Shown piece by piece: positions 45,950-53,924 of a DNA stretch of 56,447 nt. Source of the DNA: Gammaproteobacteria bacterium. GTDB lineage: Bacteria > Pseudomonadota > Gammaproteobacteria > JAJPIJ01. Within the stretch, counting starts at the first letter, position 1. Every line of letters starts with the position of its first letter. The stretch lies in NCBI GenBank assembly GCA_022072255.1, contig JAJVHZ010000030.1:23048-79494 (forward strand). The letters are read 5' to 3'. Under the pieces are notes generated by a model, which saw only the letters and a program-made list of their open reading frames with translations, did no database searches and was not told where the DNA came from. The position numbers and the translations under genes were made by a program.

Positions 45950-47167
45950 ATGAATCCGCCGGCAGTCGACAGCCATCACCCCAGCGCCCCCTCGGGTCTG
46001 CCAGACGCGCCTCACCCGGCCGGCACCGTCACGCACGACACGCCGATCAGCGTGGAGATACTGGAAGGACGCAACGGCACCCTGCCGGACATCGAGCACG
46101 AATGGGTCGAGTGCCTGCGGAATGCCCCGGAGCACCAGCAGTTGTTCGGATATCACTGGTACTCCGCATGGCTGCAGCACCTCGCGCGCGAAGACGAATG
46201 GTCGGGCGAGGCGCGCCTCCTGCTGGCACGCGGCTCGGGGAAGAGGTTGCTTGGCATCCTGGCGCTGGCGAAGCGCTGTTTCCGCGGCGCGGTGTTCTGG
46301 GGACTGGCGGGATACTACCAGCCGCACCGGGGCTACGTGTGCCTGGCGGAACATCGGGCCGCTGTCTGTGCGGCGTTCGCGCGCGCACTCCTGAAGATGC
46401 AGGGGTTGCGCGAGTGCCTGCGCCTGGGTCCGTACGACACCGCCTTCCCCGAGCGCCGGCTGCTCGTGGAGGAGCTCGCGCGGCGCTCACGACGCATGTC
46501 GGCCTTCAACCTGGAACCGACGATCGTCGCCCGCGACCTTCCACAATCGCTGGAGGCATATGATGAGATGGTGCGCAACCATTCCTCCATGTGGCGGGCG
46601 CGGTCATACCAGCGGCGCATGGAGCGCGACGGGGACGCCGAGATCCGGCACTATCAGCGCCCCCTCGGCGAGGAACTGCGAGGCATGCTTGCGGACTGCG
46701 CTGCCGTCGAACGGAAGTCCTGGCTCGCGTCGGACGCCGAAGCACGACCGCGGTTCGTTTCACCTGCCAGTCAGCGCTACTGGGAACATGTCTGCACGAA
46801 GCAGTTCGTTCCCCAGAACCAGCTCAACGTCTGGGTAGCCCACTTCAACGGCGCGCCGGTCGCGTTTCGTTTCACCGTGACGACCGGGTCGATTCGGTAC
46901 GCCATCGCCAACCAGTTCGATCAGCGCTTCGAGAGATATCGCCTCGGTTGGATCCTCTATCTCCACGACCTTGCGGACTGCGCCACCCGCGGGGTACGCA
47001 GCATCGACATGGGAACCGGAAAGCTCAGCTACAAGGCGCACCGCGGCGGCAGGGAGGCGGCCATGAACCAGGTGTTCGTGGTGTGGCCGCCGGGGCCCGT
47101 TGGCCACCTCGCCGCCGCTCTCGCCGCGTTCGCCCCCATCCACCGCCGCATTCGACGGCGCATCTAG
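45950..47167 (+). CDS. Acetyltransf_6/CelD-like (FemAB-type) protein
   Basis: 405 aa from ATG 45950; a GTG at 45935 is also in frame. The pattern is similar to the protein at 37350-38630: HWYSAWLQHLAREDEW, an N-terminal domain ending near 200, SMWRARSYQRRMERDGDAEI, LNVWVAHFNGAPVAFRFTVT, then IDMGTGKLSYKAHRGGREAA. Expected fold is GNAT (PF13480); substrate unknown, likely cell-envelope or polysaccharide linked. C-terminal basic tail HRRIRRRI. Monocistronic. Confidence 0.75.
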   Translation: MNPPAVDSHHPSAPSGLPDAPHPAGTVTHDTPISVEILEGRNGTLPDIEHEWVECLRNAPEHQQLFGYHWYSAWLQHLAREDEWSGEARLLLARGSGKRLLGILALAKRCFRGAVFWGLAGYYQPHRGYVCLAEHRAAVCAAFARALLKMQGLRECLRLGPYDTAFPERRLLVEELARRSRRMSAFNLEPTIVARDLPQSLEAYDEMVRNHSSMWRARSYQRRMERDGDAEIRHYQRPLGEELRGMLADCAAVERKSWLASDAEARPRFVSPASQRYWEHVCTKQFVPQNQLNVWVAHFNGAPVAFRFTVTTGSIRYAIANQFDQRFERYRLGWILYLHDLADCATRGVRSIDMGTGKLSYKAHRGGREAAMNQVFVVWPPGPVGHLAAALAAFAPIHRRIRRRI

Positions 47168-47389
47168 CAGCGGCGCGGCGCTTCGCCTGCGTGACCCGGG
47201 GCGCCTTCTCGCATGACAATCTTTTACAGCCGCGGAAGGTGAACCTTCCCCCTGCACGACCGCTCCATTAGATCATACGTCTCACCTCATACACGTTGGT
47301 ACGATGAGGGTGGGATGCAAGGTTCCGGCGGTCGCGGATAGATCGCCGGAGATGAATCCATCAGCACCTTTACGGGTCAGGAGGTATGT

Positions 47390-47644
47390 ATGATCAACCG
47401 GAGAATTTCCGCACCCGCAGTGATCGTTACCACGCTACTCGCATTGGGAAGTGCCGGCGCCGCCTCGGCGGGGGGAGGCTCGTCGCACAACCCATATCAG
47501 GTGAATGGCAGTGGTGTTCTGATGCTCAACAAGACGCCGACGCGCCAGCAGAGCATGAACATCTGCCAGAATGAAGCGGCGTTCAGACATCTGACCGGGC
47601 AGGGGCGCGGCACGTTCCTGCACCAGTGTGAGACTTCCGCCTAG
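47390..47644 (+). CDS. Small secreted protein of unknown function
   Basis: 84 aa. AGGAGGT sits 4 nt before the ATG. Signal peptide RRISAPAVIVTTLLALGSAGAASA; mature part ~57 residues with only two Cys (in MNICQNEAA and LHQCETSA), probably one disulfide. No recognised domain. A strong 11-bp hairpin lies 16 nt past the stop. Confidence 0.68.
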   Translation: MINRRISAPAVIVTTLLALGSAGAASAGGGSSHNPYQVNGSGVLMLNKTPTRQQSMNICQNEAAFRHLTGQGRGTFLHQCETSA

Positions 47645-47659
47645 CGCACGTCCGTATCG

Positions 47660-47686
47660 GCCACGGCGGCGATGAGCCGCCGTGGC
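47660..47686. terminator. 11-bp hairpin after the small secreted protein gene
   Basis: Perfect stem GCCACGGCGGC (47660-47670) / GCCGCCGTGGC (47676-47686) with a 5-nt loop GATGA. It is 16 nt after the stop codon at 47644. No T run follows, so it may be a terminator of the intrinsic-like, U-poor kind or an mRNA-end stabiliser. Confidence 0.5.
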
Positions 47687-47848
47687 ACCCGCACCGACCG
47701 ACGTCCGCCGGCGCCGGGGATCGTAAACCCCCAAGCCCCTCGAAGCGTATCGCCTGGCCCGCGGCAGAGGTCCCGGGAATGCGGTTGACGGCCCTCGCTA
47801 CGCGCACCTAACATCCCTTCCGGCCAGTCGACCTGGGAGGGAGGTCCC

Positions 47849-48304
47849 ATGCACATCGGGGCGATCGTCGCGAGCAAGGGCGGTTCGGTACACACCATCG
47901 AACCGCATCGGACATTGAGCGATGCCGTCGACCGCATGCTCGCGCTGCGGGTGAGCTCGCTGCTCATACTCGAGGAGGACGGCAGGGCCGCCGGCATCAT
48001 CACCGAGCACGACGTCATCCGCGCGCTGCAGCGCCAGCCCGACGCCTGGAAGAGCACGCGCGTGGACGACGTGATGACGCGCGATCTGTTCACCGCGAGC
48101 CCTGAGGATGAGCTCGGCGAGGTCATCGCCGCCATGACCGGGCGCCACATCCGGCACTTGCCGGTCGTGAACGGCGGGCGTGTCGCGGGCGTGCTCTCGA
48201 TCCGGGATCTGATCCGGGCGGCGATGGAGGAACTGGCCCGGCACAACGAGATGATGAAGCGCTACATCAGGGAGTGGCCGGAGAGCGGCGAGACGCCGGG
48301 CTGA
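47849..48304 (+). CDS. CBS-pair protein
   Basis: 151 aa. Two CBS domains: VHTIEPHRTLSDAVDRML with VSSLLILEEDGRAAGIITEH, and LFTASPEDELGEVIAAMTG with HIRHLPVVNGGRVAGVLSIR. Such stand-alone pairs bind adenine nucleotides and regulate partners. No effector domain. GGGAGG upstream of the ATG. Confidence 0.92.
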   Translation: MHIGAIVASKGGSVHTIEPHRTLSDAVDRMLALRVSSLLILEEDGRAAGIITEHDVIRALQRQPDAWKSTRVDDVMTRDLFTASPEDELGEVIAAMTGRHIRHLPVVNGGRVAGVLSIRDLIRAAMEELARHNEMMKRYIREWPESGETPG

Positions 48305-48335
48305 GGGCACGGCGGCCGAACGCGCGCCAAGCTGC

Positions 48336-48644
48336 CTAGGCCGCCATCCGCGCCCCGCCGGTGGGGATCGGACGGTTGTCCTGGTCGAACATCTGCAACT
48401 GGTTGTCGCGCGCGAAGCCGGTGACGAAGCTGAAGACGGCAGGGTCCTGCTCCCTCAGCCGCGTGTCGACCACCACGCAGCGGCTGTCGTCGGTCATCTT
48501 GATGGTCACGAACGGATTGAACGTCACCTGCCCGTGCGGGCCGTAGCTGGCCACGGCGTAATAGAGACGCTCGGTCCAGTCGCTGGGCCGGAAGTTCCTG
48601 CCATCGACGGTCTTGCCGTGGATTACTATCGCTGGTGTCTTCAT
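48336..48644 (-). CDS. DUF3579 family protein
   Basis: 102 aa from ATG 48644, preceded by GAGGGG at 5 nt. IVIHGKTVDGRNFRPSDWTE, RLYYAVASYGPHGQ, SRCVVVDTRLREQDPAVFSF and VTGFARDNQLQMFDQ match DUF3579, a small family of beta/gammaproteobacteria with unknown function. It converges with the CBS gene (31-bp gap). Confidence 0.85.
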   Translation of the reverse strand: MKTPAIVIHGKTVDGRNFRPSDWTERLYYAVASYGPHGQVTFNPFVTIKMTDDSRCVVVDTRLREQDPAVFSFVTGFARDNQLQMFDQDNRPIPTGGARMAA

Positions 48645-48828
48645 AGTGTCCCCTCTTTTGGCGGCAGGCACAGGCCGGAGTTCAGGCGGGACGGAGGGTT
48701 CTGAGAACTCGCGCACTCGCACCGGAACCGCGGGCCGGCAACGGCGGTCACGCTTGTGGAGGGCCTCGCAGCGCTCACCCTCGCCCCCCGAACGACATTC
48801 AGGGCCACGGACGGTACAGGAGGCAGCG

Positions 48829-49872
48829 ATGAACTCATCGACGAGAAAACACCCGGGATCCGGATCCACGCCGTTGCGGCCGCGACCCATGTCCCGTGGG
48901 CTTGCGATCGGACTCGCGCTGGCCATGGCCACGCTGGTGGCGCAGGCCGGCGGCTCCAACTACGGCATCAAGCCCGGCGCTCGCGACATCGCCGGCAAGG
49001 TCGCCGAATGGCCGGTGCCAACGCCGCAGTTCGCACGCGACCCCACCCCGGCCCCGGACGGCCGGATCTTCCTGGTGGCGATGGCGGGCAACAAGCTCGC
49101 GCGCTTCGACCCGGCGACGGAGAAGTTCCAGGAGTGGGATCTGCCGGCGGATACCAATCCGCACAGCGTGCTCGTGGACGGCGACGGCGTGGCGTGGCTG
49201 ACCGGCAAGGGCAACGGCACCATCCTGGAGTTTCATCCCGACACCGGCAGGGCCGTGGCCCATCGCGTTCCCTCCGGCGGCGATCCCCACACTGCCGCGC
49301 TCGACGACAACGGCGTGCTCTGGTTCACCGAACAGGCCGCAAACCGCATCGGCAGGCTGGACCGGAACAACGGCACCATCACCGAGTATCAGACCTCCGG
49401 CACGCCCTATGGTCTTTCCATCGATCATTCCGGGAACGTGTGGGTCTGCCGCATCCAGGGCGACATGCTCGGCAAGCTCGACCCGGGCACCGGCACGATC
49501 ACCGACGTGCCGATGGGCAAGGGCTCCGCGCCGCGCCGCATCGCCACGGCGCCCGACGGGACCCTGTGGGTGGCGCTGTGGGGCAACGGCACGCTCGCGC
49601 ACGTCGATCCGGCCACGGCCACCGTCATCAAGGCGTACCCGCTGCCGGGCGGCCGCGACAGCGGCGCCTATGCGGTCACCGTGGATGGCAGCGGCAAGGT
49701 GTTCGTGAACGAGTTCAACACCGATGTCGTGGTGATGCTCGACCCGCGGACGGAGGCAGTGCGCAACATCCAGGTGCCCCGGAGGAGCGGCATCCGCAAG
49801 ATGGTGATCGACCAGGCGGGCAGCCTCTGGTACGTGGGCAGCAGCAGCGGCCGGCTGGGACGCATCGACTGA
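48829..49872 (+). CDS. Vgb-like (streptogramin lyase-type) beta-propeller protein
   Basis: 347 aa from ATG 48829 (AGGAGG ahead). Signal peptide RGLAIGLALAMATLVAQAGG after a basic stretch. About seven related blades with the pattern D-G-x-x-W-x-T-x-x-x-x-x-I-G-x-L-D: GVLWFTEQAANRIGRLDRNN, GNVWVCRIQGDMLGKLDPGT, GTLWVALWGNGTLAHVDPAT, SLWYVGSSSGRLGRID. It resembles virginiamycin B lyase and SMP-30/NHL propellers; the catalytic His of Vgb is not verified, so lyase activity is unproven. Exported to the periplasm. Confidence 0.82.
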   Translation: MNSSTRKHPGSGSTPLRPRPMSRGLAIGLALAMATLVAQAGGSNYGIKPGARDIAGKVAEWPVPTPQFARDPTPAPDGRIFLVAMAGNKLARFDPATEKFQEWDLPADTNPHSVLVDGDGVAWLTGKGNGTILEFHPDTGRAVAHRVPSGGDPHTAALDDNGVLWFTEQAANRIGRLDRNNGTITEYQTSGTPYGLSIDHSGNVWVCRIQGDMLGKLDPGTGTITDVPMGKGSAPRRIATAPDGTLWVALWGNGTLAHVDPATATVIKAYPLPGGRDSGAYAVTVDGSGKVFVNEFNTDVVVMLDPRTEAVRNIQVPRRSGIRKMVIDQAGSLWYVGSSSGRLGRID

Positions 49873-50450
49873 ACTTCCACGGGGGTCAGGCCTCAGGTCC
49901 TGAACGTGCCCGCGATTGTGGACGATCCAGTTGCGGGCCCCGGACCCGCGGTGTCTGGTGCCGGGAAAACCGCTCGACCCCCAGGCCTGTTCCGAAGCGT
50001 TTGGAGTGCCCGATGAGCAGTGGGGGCCGCGCGGTAGGAAGATTATCGGCAATCGCGTGCGTGGCTGAAGGGCCTGCGCACACCGGCCGTCGAAAAGTTG
50101 AACGACGCCGCTATTGCGCCGCGGCCCCGGGGCGTAATGCCTGCGGCACTCCGTCGGCCGCGCGATGGCAGGCGGCGACGCCAGGGCTCGCCGCCAGTGG
50201 GATGCTGCAAGGCAATACTGCCAGACGGACGACGAGGTTCGCGTCCGCGTTTCGCGCACCGCACTGCAGCGCAGGACGCGCGTGTTCACATGCCTGCGCC
50301 GCCGTCCGGTACGCGAAAAAAATGTGTGTGCGGCGATTCACGAACCCCGGATGCCAGGGATGCGATGCGGCGCGGAGGTTCGCTACAGTGCGATGAAAAC
50401 AAGACGTACCCTCAACGAGCGCAGGGAACCCGTCGTGAGAGGAGAACGTC
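49873..50450. other. 578-bp gap before the CsrA-like gene
   Basis: Longest gene-free stretch in the right half. Several overlapping frames occur on both strands but none has recognised features. The DNA immediately ahead of the CsrA-like gene (50393-50450) includes AGAGGAGAA, which serves as its ribosome site and contains GGA, the core CsrA/Rsm recognition triplet, so autoregulation is possible. No promoter is certain. Confidence 0.4.
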
Positions 50451-50681
50451 ATGCTATTTTTCAACCGCGGCCCGAGTCAGTCGATCTATCTCTCACTCGC
50501 TGAAGACATCGACCCCGCCACCCCCGTCGGCGAATTGTTCAAGGAAGGCCCCATCCGCATCCGTATCATGAACGTCAACGGCACGCAGGTCCGCCTCGGC
50601 GTGCGCTCGCCGCTGCACCTGGACGTGTACCGCGAGGACGGCCTGGAGAGCATCCCGCACGCATCCGCATCCACCGGCTGA
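50451..50681 (+). CDS. CsrA-family RNA-binding protein, RsmN/RsmF-like with inserted segment
   Basis: 76 aa. Aligned by eye to CsrA: MLFFNRGP at the start with Arg6 kept, then IYLSLAEDI and an ~15-residue insertion before GPIRIRIMNVNGTQVRLGVR, SPLHLDVYRED with Arg61 in the place of CsrA Arg44 / RsmN Arg62. Pseudomonas RsmN/RsmF has the same extra segment between its strands (ITLSL...LREGGIRI). It binds GGA-containing mRNA leaders and controls translation. The usual RR at positions 6-7 is RG. Ribosome site AGAGGAGAA. Monocistronic, and no canonical csrA in the window. Confidence 0.78.
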   Translation: MLFFNRGPSQSIYLSLAEDIDPATPVGELFKEGPIRIRIMNVNGTQVRLGVRSPLHLDVYREDGLESIPHASASTG

Positions 50682-50801
50682 GCGCCAGCGCATGACGCGC
50701 CGGCGCTCTCCGCGGGAGGCTCCGCAGAACCTCGCCGCGCTGCAACCGCCGGCGCACCCCCTCCCCGCCGGGACCGCGCCGTCAGTCTTCGTACGCGCCG
50801 G

Positions 50802-51272
50802 TCAGACGTGGTGGCTGAACTGCCCGCGCGGCGCGTTCTCGATGAGCCGCAGAAAATCCGTGCCGCTGACGTGTACGAGATCGGTGTGATCGCCGGCCTC
50901 GAAGTAGACGTCCGTGCAGTGCGTGAGCGATTCGTCCACCACCATCCGGATCCCGTAGGCCGCCCCGAGCGGCGGTACTGCGCCGAACTCGCAATCCTCG
51001 AAAAGCCCTCCGACCTCGGGCTCCGTGGCCAGCCCCAGTCGTCGCTGCATCTGCCGGCTCAGCACGCCGAGGTCCAGCCGATGCGTGGCGGGAATCACCG
51101 CAAGCACGTAACCGCGCTCGTCGCCCACGACAACGCTCTTGGCGAGCTGATCTCCGGAAATGTTGGCAGCACCGGCGGTGCGCAGGCTGTTGGCCGTGTG
51201 CGAATGTGCCACCACGTCGTACCTGATGCCCTGTTGGTCGAGATACTGCTTGACGGACGCGGGGATAGTCAT
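50802..51272 (-). CDS. YbaK/ProX-type aminoacyl-tRNA deacylase
   Basis: 156 aa. YbaK fold with QLAKSVVVGDERGYVLAVIP (the catalytic Lys), ATHRLDLGVLSRQM, FGAVPPLGAAYGIRMVVDES and the C-terminal HTDLVHVSGTDFLRL. These proteins hydrolyse mischarged aminoacyl-tRNA (Cys- or Ala-tRNA(Pro)). Single gene; the upstream side is 172 bp from the cytochrome b561 gene on the same strand. Confidence 0.9.
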   Translation of the reverse strand: MTIPASVKQYLDQQGIRYDVVAHSHTANSLRTAGAANISGDQLAKSVVVGDERGYVLAVIPATHRLDLGVLSRQMQRRLGLATEPEVGGLFEDCEFGAVPPLGAAYGIRMVVDESLTHCTDVYFEAGDHTDLVHVSGTDFLRLIENAPRGQFSHHV

Positions 51273-51444
51273 CGTTCACCCTCCTGACCCGGGCCGGGTC
51301 TGCCAGTTAGGGAGTCGCGTTCCTGAAATAAGGATAGCCAAGAACGGGCGAAACCACAGGCCCGGACGCTCGCCGGCCCGACAACTGCCCCGCTGCCGAC
51401 GGTATTCCGGTGTGGCGCGGGGGCAGCGTGTCTCGCTTCGCGCG

Positions 51445-52170
51445 CTACCTGTCCGCCGGCGGCTGGCTCAGGACCTTGCGGCCCGTGATCATCCCCGACA
51501 CCAGGGTGCCGCCTTCGCGCGCCTCGGTCACGACCACAGCGACGATGTGGACCACCGCCACCACGAGCAGCGTGTAGAAGTTAAAGTAATGGATGGTGAC
51601 GAACGGTTTGCGGAAGGCGCGCATCGCCTCGTAGGCCGTCTTCTCGTACATGTCCGGCGCGTAGGGCACCAGCGTCGCCGGATCCACGCCCGGCGCGGCC
51701 ACCCAACCGGCGATCCACGCGCCGAGCGGCGGGTAGAACAGGTCCGTGCCGGCGAGCACCAGCCCGGTGACGGCCTGGACCAGCAGCAGCAACAGCAGCA
51801 GCGCCACGGCGAGACGGCCGAGCGGATTGTGGCCGACGTACTGGCGCGGACGCCCGGTGCGAACGGCGGCGAAGTACTCGCGCACCTCCGTCATGTAGCC
51901 CGGACCGCCGGGCAGGATCGCGCGCCACCGCGCCCCCGTCCCGCCGATGAAGGCCCAGAGCAGGCGCCAGAGCAGATTCAGTACGAACACGTAGCCGATC
52001 CAGACGTGTACCGTCTTCAGCAGTACCTTGCCGTCGTCGGTGACTCCGAGCGCCTTGTCGTTGAGGATCGCCACACCGACCGCGATCAGTCCCAGCATGC
52101 AGATCAGGTTTATCCAGTGAAACCACCGCACACCGGCGTCCCAGGCCGAGTAGGTCTTCAGTTCGCTCAT
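51445..52170 (-). CDS. Cytochrome b561 / Ni-Fe hydrogenase-type b cytochrome
   Basis: 241 aa from ATG 52170 (GGGAG 8 nt upstream); a longer frame to 52245 is unlikely. Four hydrophobic segments and haem His in VRWFHWINL, LLKTVHVWIGY, and near the C-terminus HYFNFYTLLVVAVVHIVAVV. It binds two b haems and passes electrons to or from quinone. No hydrogenase or dehydrogenase subunit is next to it, so its partner is unknown. Confidence 0.86.
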   Translation of the reverse strand: MSELKTYSAWDAGVRWFHWINLICMLGLIAVGVAILNDKALGVTDDGKVLLKTVHVWIGYVFVLNLLWRLLWAFIGGTGARWRAILPGGPGYMTEVREYFAAVRTGRPRQYVGHNPLGRLAVALLLLLLLVQAVTGLVLAGTDLFYPPLGAWIAGWVAAPGVDPATLVPYAPDMYEKTAYEAMRAFRKPFVTIHYFNFYTLLVVAVVHIVAVVVTEAREGGTLVSGMITGRKVLSQPPADR

Positions 52171-52335
52171 CGCGGAATCTCCCAAAGGTTGCCTTTTGAC
52201 TGGAGAATAACGGCTCAAGATCAATTCAAGATTACAATCGCGCACCTTGGATCCGCACGAGCGGGGTACGCGCCCGCGGCCGGTCGCGATGCGCCGCGTC
52301 GGCAGCCGATACGTGCCGCTCGCGTTCGCCGCCGC

Positions 52336-52575
52336 TCAAAGCGACTTGTGGGTACCGTCGCAGTAGGGTTTGTTGCCGGAATGCTTGCAGCCGCACAGCC
52401 ACGCCTTCCCGCTCTTTGCGGCCGTGAACTTCACCGGCGTGAACGGCGTGGTCTTGTGCGAACCGTCGCAGTAGGGCTGATTCCCGCTCTCACCGCAGGC
52501 GCACCACCAGTAGCTCTGGCCGGCGACCACGTCGACCTGATAAGGCGAGTTCCGGGCGATCTTGGGGCTGTTCAT
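52336..52575 (-). CDS. Double-CDGSH iron-sulfur protein
   Basis: 79 aa from ATG 52575, preceded by GAGGAGG. Two CDGSH motifs: CACGESGNQPYCDGSH (Cys25, Cys27, Cys36, His40) and CGCKHSGNKPYCDGTH (Cys61, Cys63, Cys72, His76). Each should hold a 2Fe-2S cluster with 3Cys-1His ligation. This is the bacterial tandem-type (Miner2-like) arrangement. No transmembrane or signal segment, so it is cytoplasmic. Same strand as cytochrome b561 with a 165-bp gap. Confidence 0.93.
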   Translation of the reverse strand: MNSPKIARNSPYQVDVVAGQSYWWCACGESGNQPYCDGSHKTTPFTPVKFTAAKSGKAWLCGCKHSGNKPYCDGTHKSL

Positions 52576-52759
52576 CGACAGGCCTCCTCGTGGTTGGCAA
52601 TTGCCTACACCGCCGGTCACATGCTGCCGCCAGCGGCGCATCCCCGCACGCGCGAGTGTCGGTGAGGAGTATACAGCCCGCGGCGCCGACGGCGATCCGG
52701 GGATCGCCGTCCCCTGCGTCGGGCAACGGCGCCTGTCGCCCGGCGCGACGCCGGTGTCC

Positions 52760-53158
52760 CTACTGGGTCTTCACCTCGATCCTGCGCGGCTTCGCCTCCT
52801 CGCGCTTGGGTATGCGCACGCTCAGCACGCCGTCCTTGAGGTTCGCCTCGATCGCCTCGAACCTCAGCTCGCTGCTGAGGGTGAAGCTGCGCCGGTAGCG
52901 CGTGGAACGCACATCCGCGTACAAGGCGTTCATGCCCTCGGGCATCTGAATCTTCGCCTCGCCCTCGATGAGCAGCGTATCCCTGTCGACCTGCACCGTG
53001 AGGCGATCCCTGGACACGCCCGGCATGTCGGCCTGCACGTGTATGCCGTCGGCATCCTCGTAGATGTCGACCGGGGGATACAGCGCCGTCTCCGGCTGAC
53101 CGTCGGCTGGGCGGACCTCGCCGGTTTTCGCGGACGCGACTTCCTGCTTTTCAGTCAT
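52760..53158 (-). CDS. Small heat-shock protein Hsp20 (second of pair)
   Basis: 132 aa. Alpha-crystallin domain: PPVDIYEDADGIHVQADMPG, DRDTLLIEGEAKIQ, YRRSFTLSSELRFEAIEANL, LKDGVLSVRIPKREEAKPRR; C-terminal IEVKTQ. Holds unfolded proteins in an ATP-independent manner. Ribosome site CAGGAG. 18 nt downstream of the first Hsp20 gene. Confidence 0.93.
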   Translation of the reverse strand: MTEKQEVASAKTGEVRPADGQPETALYPPVDIYEDADGIHVQADMPGVSRDRLTVQVDRDTLLIEGEAKIQMPEGMNALYADVRSTRYRRSFTLSSELRFEAIEANLKDGVLSVRIPKREEAKPRRIEVKTQ

Positions 53159-53176
53159 GGCATGTCTCCTGAGGGA

Positions 53177-53620
53177 TTACTTGACCTCGATGCGCCGCGG
53201 TTTCGCTGTCTCGCGGCGCTTGACGGTGATCTGCAGAACGCCGTCGCGATAGCGCGCATCGACGCGATCCGGGTCCACGTCGTCGGGAAGCGTGATGACA
53301 CGGCGGAACTCGCCGCTGTAGCGCTCCTGGCGGTAATAATCCACGCCTTCCTTCGCCGGGATCTGGCGCGAACCGCTCACCGTCAGCAGATTCTGCTGGA
53401 CCGAGATTTCCACGGCCTTCGGATCCAGCCCGGCCGCGAAGAGATAGATGTCCACGCCGTCCGCCGTCGCGCCGACGTTGATCGGCGGATACGCACCGCG
53501 TGCAGCGGACCGGATCCCGGCCGGCCACGGCCAGCGACCCAACATCTCGTCCATCTGTCGCTCCATGCGCCTGAACTCGTCGAACAGGCGGCTCTCACCG
53601 CTGAATAGGCTCTCGAACAT
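53177..53620 (-). CDS. Small heat-shock protein Hsp20 (first of pair)
   Basis: 147 aa from ATG 53620 (AGGAGG at 7 nt). N-terminal helix FESLFSGESRLFDEFRRMER, alpha-crystallin core with YPPINVGATADGVDIYLFAA, LLTVSGSRQIP, YSGEFRRVITLPDDVDPDRV and DGVLQITVKRRETAKPRRIE. The two Hsp20s may form mixed oligomers. The promoter at 53673-53700 has a sigma-32 character. Confidence 0.94.
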   Translation of the reverse strand: MFESLFSGESRLFDEFRRMERQMDEMLGRWPWPAGIRSAARGAYPPINVGATADGVDIYLFAAGLDPKAVEISVQQNLLTVSGSRQIPAKEGVDYYRQERYSGEFRRVITLPDDVDPDRVDARYRDGVLQITVKRRETAKPRRIEVK

Positions 53621-53672
53621 TTCGGCACCTCCTGTGGGCAAACCTGCCCGTGCTGAGTCGGTTCGAGATCGG

Positions 53673-53700
53673 ATATAGGGACGGCGAGTCCGGTTTCAAG
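53673..53700 (-). promoter_or_regulatory. Sigma-32 (RpoH) promoter of the Hsp20 pair
   Basis: On the minus strand: CTTGAAA (53700-53694), a 13-nt spacer, then CCCTATAT (53680-53673). This agrees with the heat-shock consensus CTTGAAA-N11-16-CCCCATNT. Start of transcription would be near 53666, ~45 nt before the first Hsp20 ATG. Confidence 0.8.
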
Positions 53701-53924
53701 GGGGTGCTTCCCGTGAAGGCACGGCACCCGGCCGCCGGACTTCCCGGCCGGACCGAGTCCCGGGGGCTCCGCAGTCAACCTCGCGAACCGCGGTCTGCGC
53801 CCACTTGATCTCCCTCAGGAAACGGCGCTCGGGTTGGATTAGCCTGCTCCTCACCGCGCGCGTCTGGCGGAGGCCGGTTGCGGATTTCCCGCATCCAGCG
53901 CACGACATCGGTGATTCTGATTCG
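53701..53924. other. Rest of the divergent region between hsp20 and the PilJ-domain gene
   Basis: Together with 53621-53700 this is a 304-bp non-coding stretch. Apart from the sigma-32 promoter no feature is clear; a frame upstream of 53925 exists but has no signal or homology, and the signal peptide starts at 53925. Confidence 0.4.
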
